A stretch of 64,000 nt of DNA. It comes from Rhodanobacter sp. T12-5. GTDB taxonomy: Bacteria > Pseudomonadota > Gammaproteobacteria > Xanthomonadales > Rhodanobacteraceae. Below, piece by piece: positions 8,114 through 16,756 of this stretch. The position numbers were made by a program, and so were the translations under genes. How positions within the stretch are numbered: position 1 is the stretch's first letter; each line of letters begins with the position of its first letter. The notes below the pieces were generated by a model that was given only the letters and a program-made list of their open reading frames with translations, had not been told where the DNA came from and searched no databases. The stretch covers positions 186,001-250,000 of the forward strand of contig NZ_NPKN01000004.1 of the NCBI RefSeq assembly GCF_008329435.1. The letters are read 5' to 3'.

Positions 8114-11100
8114 TTGAATATCTTCGCACCGCTGATCCGCCGGCCTGCCGGCACGTCGCTGCTCGCCATCGGCCTGATGCTGGCCGGTTTGTGGGCGTAT
8201 CTGCTGCTCGGCGTGGCGGCCTTGCCGACGCTGGAATTTCCCGGCGTGTTCGTCGCCGCGCAGATGCCCGGGGCGAATGCGCAGACCATGGCCAGCACGG
8301 TGATGGCGCCGCTGGAACGCCACCTCGGGCGGATTCCCGGCATCCGCATGATGAACGGGCAGGCCAGCGAGGGCAGCGCCCAGGTCATGGTGATGTTCGA
8401 CTTCGGCATCAGCACCGACGCGGCCGCGCGCGAGGTGCAGGCCGCGATCAATTCCGCCGCACCCGACCTGCCGTCGGTAGGCAACGGCGGCATGCCGGGT
8501 CCGCCGCAGTACTTCAAGTTCGATACCTCGCAGATCCCGGTGCTGCTGGTCGCGCTGACCTCCACCAGCCTGCCGCCGGACAAGCTGTTCGACCTCACCG
8601 ACACCTTGTTGAAGCCGGCCGTGGCGCAGGTGCCCGGGGTGGCGCGGGTGCAGGTGTTCGGCGCGTCGCCGCATGCGGTGCGGATCGAGCTGGACACGGC
8701 GGCGCTGGCGGCCAAGGGAATCACCGCGAACGACGTCAGCAACGCGTTGCGCGCGGCCAATGTCACCTCGCCGCAAGGCACGCTGAGCGATGGCCGCACG
8801 CAGATGACGGTGACCGCCAGCGACAGCCTGCGCGAGCCGGCCGAGTTCACCCGGCTGATCATCGCGGTGAAGAACGGCACGCCGGTGCGGCTGTCCGACG
8901 TGGCCACCGTCAGCAGCGGGCAGGAGGACCAGTACCAGGCAGCGTGGTTCAACGGCCAGCGCTCGGTGACGATGCAGATCAGCAAGCGCGCCGAGGCGAA
9001 CGCGGTGGCCACCGCCGACGCGGTGCGCGCGAAGCTGCCGCAGTTGCGCGGGCTGCTGCCGGCGGACGTGCAGATCACCCCGATCTTCGACCTGACCCAG
9101 ACCACCAAGTCCGCCCTGCACGAGGTCGAGGTGGCGCTGCTGCTCAGCATCGTGATGGTGGCGCTGGTGATGCTGGTGTTCCTGCGCCGGCTGCGGCCCA
9201 CGCTTATCGCGATGCTCAGCGTGCCGCTGTCGCTGGCCGGCGCGTTCGTGGTGATGTGGACGCTCGGCTTTTCGCTCAACACCTTGTCGCTGATCGCGCT
9301 GGTGCTGTGCATCGGCTTCGTGGTGGACGACGCGATCGTGGTGATCGAGAACATCGTGCGTCACATGGAACAGGGCAAGCCGCCGCTGGAAGCCGCGCTG
9401 ACCGGAGTCAGGGAGATCGGCTTCACGGTGGTCTCGATCACGCTGTCGCTGATCGCGGTGTTTGCGCCGATGCTGTTCGGCAACAACATGTTCACCATGC
9501 TGATGCGCGAGTTCTCGGTGACGCTGACGGCGGCGGTGGTGATTTCCGCGCTGGTCTCGCTGACCCTGACGCCGGCGCTGTGCGGGCGCTACCTGAAGCT
9601 GGAGCACAGCGCGGAAGTGCGCGAACCGAACCGGTTGCAACGCGCGCTGGAGCGTTTCGACCGCGGCCTGCACGGCACCTACGAGCGCGCGCTGGACTGG
9701 GCCATGCACCATCGCCGCGTGATGCGCTGGCAGCCGGCGATCCTGCTGGTGCTGACCGCCTTGCTGGCGGTGGCGGTGGCGATGACCGCCGGCGGTGGCG
9801 TGATGCCGGACGAGGACATCGGCCTGATGCAGGCCAATGTCACCGCCGAGGCAAACATCTCGCCGACCCGGATGGCCGAGCGCACGCAGCAGGTGGCCGC
9901 CGTGATCCAGGCCGATCCGGCCGTGCTGGACGTCTCCGCCGTGCTCGGCGGCAACGGTGGCGCGGTCGGCAACCAGGCCGGCATGTTCATCGACCTCAAG
10001 CCTTACGGCCACGGCCCGGGCGATCGCCACGATACCGTCAAGCAGGTGATCGAACGGCTCGACAAGCACTACAAGCTGCTGCCGGACGTCGACGTCTCGC
10101 TGACCCCGGTGCAGTTCTTCGGCGGTGGCGGCGGCAGTGGCGGCAGCGGGCAGGGCCAGTACCAGTTCCAGCTCACCAGCAGCACCGGCGCCAGCCTGCA
10201 GCAGCCGACTCTCAAGCTGGCGCAGCGGATGCGCGGCATGAAGGAATTCCGCGACGTCGGCACCAGTTTCGACAGCATCGGCAAGCAGCAACTGCTGTCG
10301 GTCGATCGCGAGGCGGCCGCGCGCCTGCACGTCAGCATGGCGATGGTCGATACCGCGCTGCACGACGCGTTTGGCGAGCACGCGGTGTCCACCATTTATT
10401 CGGACATCAACCAGTATCGCGTCGTGCTGACCTCCTCCGGCACGAAATCGCTGAGCCCGGCGGCGTTGCTGAACACCTACGTGCGCAACAGACAGGGCAC
10501 GATGGTGCCGCTGTCCGCGCTGGCGCACATCGCGCCGAGCATCGCACCGGTCAGTGTCAGCCACTTCAACCAGCTCGAATCGGCCTCGATCAGCTACAAC
10601 CTGGCCAAGGACGTGAACCAGTTGCAGGGGATGAAGCTGGTCGACAAGGTGATCGCCGAAACGCCGCTGCCCCCCGGCGTGCAGAAAAAATACGCCGGCG
10701 ACAACCAGAAGCTGGTGGAGGCGGCCACCGGCGCGGGACTGATGCTGCTGGCGGTGATACTCGTGATGTACGTGGTGCTCGGCATCCTCTACGAGAGCCT
10801 GATCCATCCGCTGACCATCCTGTCCACCCTGCCGGCCGCCGGCATGGGCGCGTACCTGGCGATGCTGGTCACGCAGACCCAGCTCACCCTGATGTCGATC
10901 ATCGCGATCCTGATGCTCATCGGCATCGTCAAGAAGAATGCGATCCTGATGGTCGACTTCGCACTGGTCGCGCAGCGCGAACGCGGCCTGTCCGCGCCGG
11001 AGGCGATCCGCGAGGCGGCGCTGGTGCGCTTCCGCCCGATCACCATGACCACCCTGGTCGCGATGGGTGCGGCGTTGCCGCTGGCGATCGGCTTCGGCGT

Positions 11101-11320
11101 CGGCTCGGAAATGCGCCAGCCGCTGGGCATCGCGATCTTCGGCGGCCTGCTGGTGTCGCAGCTGCTGACCCTGCTGAGCACGCCGGCGATCTACCTGTGG
11201 CAACACGACCACCAGCAGCGCAAGGCCGCGCGACGGCAGCTGCGCGCGGAGATCCAGCGCCAGCGGGCGTTGCAGCAGCAGATGCCCGCCTTGCCGAAGA
11301 TGCCCGACCTGCCGCGGTAG
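8114..11320 (+). CDS. RND multidrug efflux pump, MdtB/MdtC-like (first of tandem pair)
   Basis: Inner-membrane proton-driven pump of the HAE1/AcrB superfamily, 1068 residues. The TTG at 8114 is chosen because GGGAGG lies four bases before it and the protein then starts NIFAPLIRRPAGTSLL, collinear with the downstream paralogue; an ATG at 8090 has no such site. Visible are the first helix with GLMLAGLWAYLLLGVAALP, the proton-relay helix GFVVDDAIVVIENIVRH with its paired aspartates, and the second-half LMLIGIVKKNAILMVDFAL. A glycine-rich loop (QFFGGGGGSGGSG) lies in the second periplasmic domain. The tandem order resembles mdtB-mdtC, but no adaptor or outer-membrane factor adjoins. Substrate unknown. 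Confidence 0.88.
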   Translation: MNIFAPLIRRPAGTSLLAIGLMLAGLWAYLLLGVAALPTLEFPGVFVAAQMPGANAQTMASTVMAPLERHLGRIPGIRMMNGQASEGSAQVMVMFDFGISTDAAAREVQAAINSAAPDLPSVGNGGMPGPPQYFKFDTSQIPVLLVALTSTSLPPDKLFDLTDTLLKPAVAQVPGVARVQVFGASPHAVRIELDTAALAAKGITANDVSNALRAANVTSPQGTLSDGRTQMTVTASDSLREPAEFTRLIIAVKNGTPVRLSDVATVSSGQEDQYQAAWFNGQRSVTMQISKRAEANAVATADAVRAKLPQLRGLLPADVQITPIFDLTQTTKSALHEVEVALLLSIVMVALVMLVFLRRLRPTLIAMLSVPLSLAGAFVVMWTLGFSLNTLSLIALVLCIGFVVDDAIVVIENIVRHMEQGKPPLEAALTGVREIGFTVVSITLSLIAVFAPMLFGNNMFTMLMREFSVTLTAAVVISALVSLTLTPALCGRYLKLEHSAEVREPNRLQRALERFDRGLHGTYERALDWAMHHRRVMRWQPAILLVLTALLAVAVAMTAGGGVMPDEDIGLMQANVTAEANISPTRMAERTQQVAAVIQADPAVLDVSAVLGGNGGAVGNQAGMFIDLKPYGHGPGDRHDTVKQVIERLDKHYKLLPDVDVSLTPVQFFGGGGGSGGSGQGQYQFQLTSSTGASLQQPTLKLAQRMRGMKEFRDVGTSFDSIGKQQLLSVDREAAARLHVSMAMVDTALHDAFGEHAVSTIYSDINQYRVVLTSSGTKSLSPAALLNTYVRNRQGTMVPLSALAHIAPSIAPVSVSHFNQLESASISYNLAKDVNQLQGMKLVDKVIAETPLPPGVQKKYAGDNQKLVEAATGAGLMLLAVILVMYVVLGILYESLIHPLTILSTLPAAGMGAYLAMLVTQTQLTLMSIIAILMLIGIVKKNAILMVDFALVAQRERGLSAPEAIREAALVRFRPITMTTLVAMGAALPLAIGFGVGSEMRQPLGIAIFGGLLVSQLLTLLSTPAIYLWQHDHQQRKAARRQLRAEIQRQRALQQQMPALPKMPDLPR

Positions 11321-11362
11321 GGGCGGCTCGAGCGCCTGCCCCCTGCCTTCCGACACGGTGTG

Positions 11363-11414
11363 GACTTCAGGCACATACGCCGGCGCACGACGACAGGCAT
11401 AAAGTGGGCATGAA
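11363..11414 (+). repeat. Leader repeat, copy 2, before the second RND gene
   Basis: GACTTCAGGCACATACG (11363-11379) and GGCATAAAGT (11396-11405), again with a 16-base gap, 40 bp before the start of the second pump gene. It shows that the tandem duplication copied the 5' control region together with the gene, or that both copies are kept by selection. Confidence 0.6.
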
Positions 11415-11453
11415 AGAACCCCACCCCCCGGCTGCCGCGTCCCCGCGCACACC

Positions 11454-14400
11454 ATGAACGTCTTCGCACCCCTGATCCGCCGCCCCGTCGGTACCTCGCT
11501 GCTCGGCATCGGCCTGATGCTGGCCGGGCTGTGGGCATACCTGCTGCTCGGCGTGGCCGCGCTGCCGTCGCTGGATTTCCCCGGGGTCTACGTCGCTGCC
11601 AGCCAGCCCGGCGCCAGCGCGCAGACCATGGCGAACACCGTGCTGGCCCCGCTGGAACGGCACCTGGGGCGCATTCCCGGCGTCGACGAGATGTACGGCA
11701 ATGCGAACGAGGGCTCCGCCTCGGTGATGGTTCGCTTCAACATGAGCCGCACTGCCGACAGCGCCGCGCGCGACGTGCAGGCGGCGATCAATGCGGCCGC
11801 GGTCGACCTGCCGTCCGGGATGCCGTCGCCGCCGCAGTACTTCAAGTTCGATACCTCGCAGATCCCGATCCTGTTCATCACGCTGACCTCCGACGGCATG
11901 CCGCAGGACAAGTTGTTCGACCTGGCCGACACCTTGCTCAAGCCGGCGGTGGCACAGATCGACGGGGTTGCCCAGGTGCAGGTGTTCGGCGGCACCCCGC
12001 ACGCGGTGCGCATCGAGCTGGACAACAGCGCGCTGGCGGCCAAGGGACTCACCGCGAACGATGTCGCCAACGCGTTGCGCGCGGCCAACGTCACCTCGCC
12101 GCAAGGCACGTTGAGCGACGGCGTTACGCAGATGACGGTGACCGCCAGCGACAGCCTGCAGCAGCCGGACGAGTTCGCCCGCCTGTTGATCTCGGTGAAG
12201 GACGGCACGCCGGTGCGGCTGTCCGACGTTGCGAAGGTCTACGGTGGCCAGCAGGACCAGTACCAGGCCGCGTGGTTCAACGATGCGCGCACGGTCGGCC
12301 TGCAGATCACCAAGCGGCCGGAGGCGAACGCGGTGGCCACGGTGGAGGCGATCCGCGCCAGGCTGCCGCAGCTGCGCGCGTCGCTGCCGTCGAACATCAC
12401 CATGACGCCGGTGTTCGACCTCACCCAGACCACCAAGTCGGCGCTGCACGAGGTGCAGGTGGCGCTGCTGATCTCGATCGCGATGGTGGTGATGGTGATG
12501 CTCGTGTTCCTGCGCCGGCTGCGGCCGACCCTGATCGCCACGCTCAGCGTGCCGCTGTCCCTGGCCGGCGCGTTCGTGGTGATGTGGACGCTCGGCTACA
12601 CGCTCAACACCCTGTCGCTGGTGGCGCTGGTGCTGTGCATCGGCTTCGTGGTGGACGACGCGATCGTGGTGATCGAGAACATCGTGCGCCACATGGAAAA
12701 CGGCCAGACCCCGCTGCAGGCCGCGCTGACCGGCGTCGGCGAGATCGGCTTCACGGTGGTCTCGATCACCTTGTCGCTGGTGGCGGTGTTCGCGCCGCTG
12801 CTGTTCGGCAACAACATGCTGGTGATGCTGCTGCGCGAGTTCTCGGTGACGTTGACCGCGGCGGTGGTGATCTCCGCGCTGGTTTCGCTGACGCTGACGC
12901 CGGCGCTGTGCGCCTGGCTGCTCAAGCACGAGCCGGCAGAGCGCAAGCCGCCGGGGCGGATCGAGCAGGCGGTGGAGAATTTCGACCGCAGCCTGCTGCG
13001 CATCTACGCGCGCGCGCTGGACTGGGCCATGCACCACCGCCGGATCATGCGCTGGCAACCGCTGACCTTGCTGATCCTCACCGTCGTGCTCGGCTTCGCC
13101 GTGGCCAAGACCGCCGGCGGCACCTTCATGCCGGACGAGGACACCGGCCAGCTGCAGGTCGACATCAGCGCCGACGCGAACATTTCGCCGGCGCAGATGA
13201 CCGCGCGCACGCTCCAGGTGGCGAAGATCATGCAGGCCGATCCCGCCGTGCTCGACCAGTTGACCATGCTCGGACGCGATGGCGGCGGCGGTGGCGCGGT
13301 CGGCAACAACGCGCAGATGTTCGTCGACCTGAAGCCGCGCGGCAGCGGCCCGGGCCAGCGCGACGAGGGCATCAAGCAGGTGGTCGAGCGCTTGTCGAAG
13401 AAGTACGACGTGCTGCCCGACGTGAAGGTCGCGGTCAGCGCCGCGCAGTTCCTCGGCGGTGGCGGCAGCGGCGACGGCGGCGCGCAATACGAGTTCCAGC
13501 TGGTCAGCAGCAACGGCGGCGACCTGCAGCCGTGGGCGCTGAAGATGGTGCGCCAGCTGCGCACGCTGAAGGAATTCCGCGATGTCGGCAGCGATTTCGA
13601 CCAGGTCGGCCGGCAGCAGCTGCTGAAGATCGACCGCGAGGCCGCCGGGCGCCTGCACGTCGGTGTCGGCACGATCGACTCGGCCCTGTACAACGCGTTC
13701 GGCCAGCGCCAGGTTTCGCAGATCTACTCCGACATCAACCAGTACGCGGTGGTGCTCAGCACCGGCGCCGAGCAAAGCGTCAGTCCGGCGATGCTGCTGA
13801 ACCTGCACGTGCGCAACGAACAGGGCCGGATGATCCCGCTCTCGGCGCTGGCGACCATCGAGCCGAACAGCAGCCCGATCCGGGTGCGCCACCACAACCA
13901 GCTCGAAGCGGCCACGGTCACCTACAACCTGGCCAAGGACGTGCCGCAGGATCGCGGCGTCAAGCTGGTCGAGCAGGCGGCCTATGCAGTCGGCCTGCCG
14001 GCCGGCATGCGGGTCGATTTCACCGGTGCCAACCAGCGCCTGCAGCAGGCCCAGTCCAACGGCATGGTGCTGCTGCTCGGCTCGATCCTGGCGATGTACA
14101 TCGTGCTCGGCATCCTCTACGAAAGCCTCGGCCATCCGCTGACCATCCTGTCGACCCTGCCTGCTGCCGGCGCCGGCGCGTTCCTGGCGATGCTGGTGAC
14201 GCAGACGCAGATCTCGATGATGGCGATCATCGCGATCCTGATGCTCATAGGCATCGTCAAGAAAAACGCGATCCTGATGGTCGACTTCGCCCTCGTCGCC
14301 GAGCGAGAACGCGGCCTGTCCGCCCCCGAGGCGATCCGCGAAGCCGCGCTGGTGCGCTTCCGCCCGATCACCATGACCACCCTCGTCGCGATGGGCGCCG

Positions 14401-14624
14401 CACTGCCGCTGGCGATCGGCTTCGGCATCGGCTCGGAGATGCGCCAGCCGCTCGGCATCGCCATCGTCGGCGGGTTGCTGGTGTCGCAACTGCTGACGCT
14501 CTTGAGCACGCCGGCGATCTATTTGTGGAATTACGACCGCAAGATCCGCAAAGCGGCGCGCAAGCTGCGCAAGGCGGAGAAGAAACGGCTGAAGGCGTCG
14601 GGCGAGGCCCCAGCGACCGCTTGA
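11454..14624 (+). CDS. RND multidrug efflux pump, MdtB/MdtC-like (second of tandem pair)
   Basis: A 1056-residue paralogue of the preceding pump, nearly identical over the transmembrane stretches (for example GFVVDDAIVVIENIVRHME and the IRRPxGTSLLxIGLMLAGLW N-terminus) and more divergent in the periplasmic loops. It keeps both relay aspartates and its own glycine-rich loop (QFLGGGGSGDGG). The two products could form a mixed trimer as MdtB and MdtC do; that is known for the family, not shown here. No membrane-fusion protein is encoded nearby, so an adaptor and a TolC-like channel would have to come from elsewhere. The ATG at 11454 aligns with the paralogue start. It is followed by an IS30 remnant. 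Confidence 0.88.
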   Translation: MNVFAPLIRRPVGTSLLGIGLMLAGLWAYLLLGVAALPSLDFPGVYVAASQPGASAQTMANTVLAPLERHLGRIPGVDEMYGNANEGSASVMVRFNMSRTADSAARDVQAAINAAAVDLPSGMPSPPQYFKFDTSQIPILFITLTSDGMPQDKLFDLADTLLKPAVAQIDGVAQVQVFGGTPHAVRIELDNSALAAKGLTANDVANALRAANVTSPQGTLSDGVTQMTVTASDSLQQPDEFARLLISVKDGTPVRLSDVAKVYGGQQDQYQAAWFNDARTVGLQITKRPEANAVATVEAIRARLPQLRASLPSNITMTPVFDLTQTTKSALHEVQVALLISIAMVVMVMLVFLRRLRPTLIATLSVPLSLAGAFVVMWTLGYTLNTLSLVALVLCIGFVVDDAIVVIENIVRHMENGQTPLQAALTGVGEIGFTVVSITLSLVAVFAPLLFGNNMLVMLLREFSVTLTAAVVISALVSLTLTPALCAWLLKHEPAERKPPGRIEQAVENFDRSLLRIYARALDWAMHHRRIMRWQPLTLLILTVVLGFAVAKTAGGTFMPDEDTGQLQVDISADANISPAQMTARTLQVAKIMQADPAVLDQLTMLGRDGGGGGAVGNNAQMFVDLKPRGSGPGQRDEGIKQVVERLSKKYDVLPDVKVAVSAAQFLGGGGSGDGGAQYEFQLVSSNGGDLQPWALKMVRQLRTLKEFRDVGSDFDQVGRQQLLKIDREAAGRLHVGVGTIDSALYNAFGQRQVSQIYSDINQYAVVLSTGAEQSVSPAMLLNLHVRNEQGRMIPLSALATIEPNSSPIRVRHHNQLEAATVTYNLAKDVPQDRGVKLVEQAAYAVGLPAGMRVDFTGANQRLQQAQSNGMVLLLGSILAMYIVLGILYESLGHPLTILSTLPAAGAGAFLAMLVTQTQISMMAIIAILMLIGIVKKNAILMVDFALVAERERGLSAPEAIREAALVRFRPITMTTLVAMGAALPLAIGFGIGSEMRQPLGIAIVGGLLVSQLLTLLSTPAIYLWNYDRKIRKAARKLRKAEKKRLKASGEAPATA

Positions 14625-14639
14625 GCTGCGCTGGCTGAT

Positions 14640-14818
14640 CCAACGATGCGGATCGACCGGGGCCGGCTTCCTTTTGCCGGCACCCATGGCCGCGCCGTTT
14701 CAGTCGAGCGGCACCATCGCGCGCCCAACTCCGCGCCAACCTCAGCGGGCTGAAAAGCCACTCCATACAGATGTTGAATCTGACAGCGTTCGTCCTGGCT
14801 CAGGTGTGCATAGCCCAT
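14640..14818 (-). pseudogene. IS30-family transposase N-terminal remnant
   Basis: The minus strand from 14818 reads MGYAHLSQDERCQIQHLYG and continues with a helix-turn-helix-like stretch, which resembles the conserved IS30 transposase N-terminus (YxHLSxxERxxIxxL). The frame is lost near 14720; in another frame a further fragment (LKRRGHGCRQKEAG) resembles the next IS30 segment. The DDE catalytic domain is absent. It marks an old insertion at the border of the AT-rich insert that follows. Confidence 0.6.
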
Positions 14819-15260
14819 GTGTAGTTATACTTGGCAGCGAAGCTGTGCAGGCTATCGCACCAGCGCCGCTCTACCGCTTGGGGCGGTGCCCTTCAGAAGT
14901 GAACTCGACCGTGGTGCGGCGATCAAGCGCAAGGCTTGAAAGAACTCATGGAACCGACGAGCTCTGTCTATGACACTGCTTGAGCAGGGCGTGGCAACAC
15001 GAAAGCATGAGGTGACTTCAGGTCTTCATCCGCGTCTTGTAGGGGATTACTGCCCCTTTATGTCATATTCGACTTACGTGATGTCATCGACGTAAACGGG
15101 CGATGGCTTTTCTGCATCAGTCTCGCCAAAGCGAGCCATTGCGCAATGATAAAGTCATCGATTGTGGGTGTTTGGCCCCTTGGACGGCAGCAATGTATTC
15201 TGCTGCTGCTTCACACTTTGTGATGGAGCACTCCTAGTTTCCTAAAAAAAGGACTTTCTG
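14819..15260. other. Non-coding stretch between IS30 remnant and exported-protein gene
   Basis: No convincing coding frame. Base composition falls from GC-rich to clearly AT-richer after about 15000. The last bases hold a ribosome binding site (AAAGGAC) for the gene at 15261 and a small hairpin (GCAGC/GCTGC). The promoter of the following gene is probably within 15050-15240, but I cannot fix it. Confidence 0.4.
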
Positions 15261-16226
15261 ATGTTCAAGGTAAACTACTCTTATACAAGTCTTGTTCTAG
15301 TATTGGCGCTGGCTGCAACGCAAGCAGATGCTCAGATTTTGGCCAAAGACTGTGAGGCTTGTACGCAACAACAAGTTATGGCGGTCGTAAAAAACTGCGC
15401 AAACGGCTACGATTACGTTGGGGATTTCAGAAGTCACGTTATCTATAAATCATGCTGGGTCCTCGATGTTAACGATGGGGGAAGGCGAGCGACCAGAACT
15501 CACGAATTGATCAGGCTGCCGGTGGAAAGCTCTGTCAGGCAGTCATTTGAACGCTACTATAATGTTTATGCCAATAATGGTCTGAAAATGGGATATGTGG
15601 CGTACCTGGCCGCATCGCCCAGCTTAAGTTTGGCCTCGTCGAGTATGGGGACGGGTTTTTCGGAATTTGTCGGTTTTTCATCTCAAGCTTCGCTGTCCAC
15701 AGCAAATGATAACGGTAGCGTTAATGCATTTGACACGGTGGTTTCTTCGGCAGACAACCAAAGAACTATCACCTATCTCAGCAACAAAGCGTTTAGCATG
15801 CCGAGCTTGTCACAGGCAAACCCGGGATTTGGGCCGGCACTAGTTGGTGCAATCGCTCAGCTCGAAAATTCGTTTAAATCTCAAATAATCAGTTTTTCCA
15901 ACTTCAACGCAACATATGTTGTTGAGTTCTCGGATGGCAGCACTAGGGTGTATGCCATGGATTTTGCCAATAAGACATTTAAAGCTGTTCCCGGCACTGC
16001 AAAAGACGCGCATGGCAATATCATTCCAGAAAATACGTCCATGGTAAGCCACGGAAATGGTGTTGAAACGTATAATTTTCGAGGTGCGCCGGGCTACGAT
16101 TTAGAAAATTTTGTTGATCTTGCGAAGAGCTTTGGGGCCAAGATTGATAATAGTGCAGAAGCAACGATGTTCAGATGTGTTTGGCAAGGATCTAGCGACA
16201 CGCTTAATTGTACTGCAATGAATTAA
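15261..16226 (+). CDS. Exported protein of unknown function, AT-rich
   Basis: 321 residues with a clear signal peptide (FKVNYSYTSLVLVLALAATQ, cleavage probably after ADA at about residue 24). The mature part has a CEAC pair, further cysteines, and a C-terminal pair in FRCVW and LNCTAMN, so disulfides in the periplasm or outside are likely. A middle section is rich in Ser, Ala and Asn (about residues 115-160), and a segment ATYVVEFSDGSTRVYAMDF looks like a beta-rich domain. I do not recognise the family. A good ribosome binding site (AAAGGAC) precedes the ATG. Codon use and GC are far from the neighbours, pointing to transfer. It is followed by a small membrane-protein gene on the same strand, a layout also seen for effector-immunity pairs, but nothing proves that role. 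Confidence 0.75.
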   Translation: MFKVNYSYTSLVLVLALAATQADAQILAKDCEACTQQQVMAVVKNCANGYDYVGDFRSHVIYKSCWVLDVNDGGRRATRTHELIRLPVESSVRQSFERYYNVYANNGLKMGYVAYLAASPSLSLASSSMGTGFSEFVGFSSQASLSTANDNGSVNAFDTVVSSADNQRTITYLSNKAFSMPSLSQANPGFGPALVGAIAQLENSFKSQIISFSNFNATYVVEFSDGSTRVYAMDFANKTFKAVPGTAKDAHGNIIPENTSMVSHGNGVETYNFRGAPGYDLENFVDLAKSFGAKIDNSAEATMFRCVWQGSSDTLNCTAMN

Positions 16227-16291
16227 AGTTAAATCGCAGCGTCCCGAGTTGACTCGGGGCGCTTTCAATTGTCATGCGCGAGGATTAATTA

Positions 16292-16465
16292 ATGTCGTTG
16301 CTGAACTGGTATGTAATTTTATTATGGTTAATACCGCCGACGTATATTTTCCTTTCAAATCGAACGAATGGGCGGACAAAATTGATCTGGGTAGCAGCAG
16401 GCGTGGTGTTCAATTACTTTGCACTACTTGCACTCTTGTTGTTTACCCGTAGAAAGGAAAGATGA
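16292..16465 (+). CDS. Small two-helix membrane protein, 57 residues
   Basis: The frame begins MSLLNWYVILLWLIPPTYIF, has a polar turn NRTNGRTK (residues 23-30), then a second hydrophobic stretch IWVAAGVVFNYFALLALLLF and the basic end TRRKER. Two membrane helices with both ends probably cytoplasmic. The start has a plausible ribosome binding site (GAGGA, nine bases upstream). It shares the AT-rich composition of the preceding exported-protein gene, lies 65 bp after it on the same strand, and is probably cotranscribed. The function is unknown; a partner, anchor or immunity role for the exported protein is speculation. Confidence 0.65.
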   Translation: MSLLNWYVILLWLIPPTYIFLSNRTNGRTKLIWVAAGVVFNYFALLALLLFTRRKER

Positions 16466-16574
16466 TCTAGGCGGAGGTTCCCCGCGCGGCGACTGGATCA
16501 GAAAAGACCGCCAAGCTGCCTCGAGGTTCTCACGAAGCATTCTCAGCGAGTGCTTGTCTGCCGCCAATTACTCT

Positions 16575-16756
16575 TCAACCCGGCTCCGTCGAAACCTCCG
16601 CCGTAGGCGAATTCAACGCCGATGCCGGCGTACCCAGTCCGGTACTTGGTGCCTGCTGCGCGGAGCCGCGAGGCAGCAGGCGCGCCTTGCGCCAGCCGCC
16701 CCAGCGGTAGTACGCGGCGGCCAGCAGGACGGATACCAGGGAGCCCAGCGGAAAGT
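16575..16756 (-). pseudogene. Detached C-terminal coding part of the MATE exporter
   Basis: Read on the minus strand in the frame next to that of the MATE gene, this stretch gives NFPLGSLVSVLLAAAYYRWG, then GWRKARL and a polar tail, which is the usual last helix and tail of MATE proteins. At the junction the MATE frame reads GTG-TGG-TGA; adding one G would give V-W-W-N-F-P-L-G and restore the full gene. Loss of one G, by mutation or sequencing error, is the simplest explanation. Confidence 0.75.

Noticed and set aside
7982..11509. A 1175-codon open frame on the minus strand opposite the first RND gene (and a 1106-codon one at 11367-14687)
   Set aside because: Translations are Arg/His/Gln/Asp-rich without any domain and mirror the RND codons; such long antisense frames are normal in very GC-rich DNA.
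8114..14624. The tandem RND genes as heavy-metal (CusA/CzcA) pumps
   Set aside because: The sequences follow the HAE1 drug-pump pattern (GFVVDDAIVVIENIVRH) and no metal-binding methionine cluster or metal-pump neighbours are seen.
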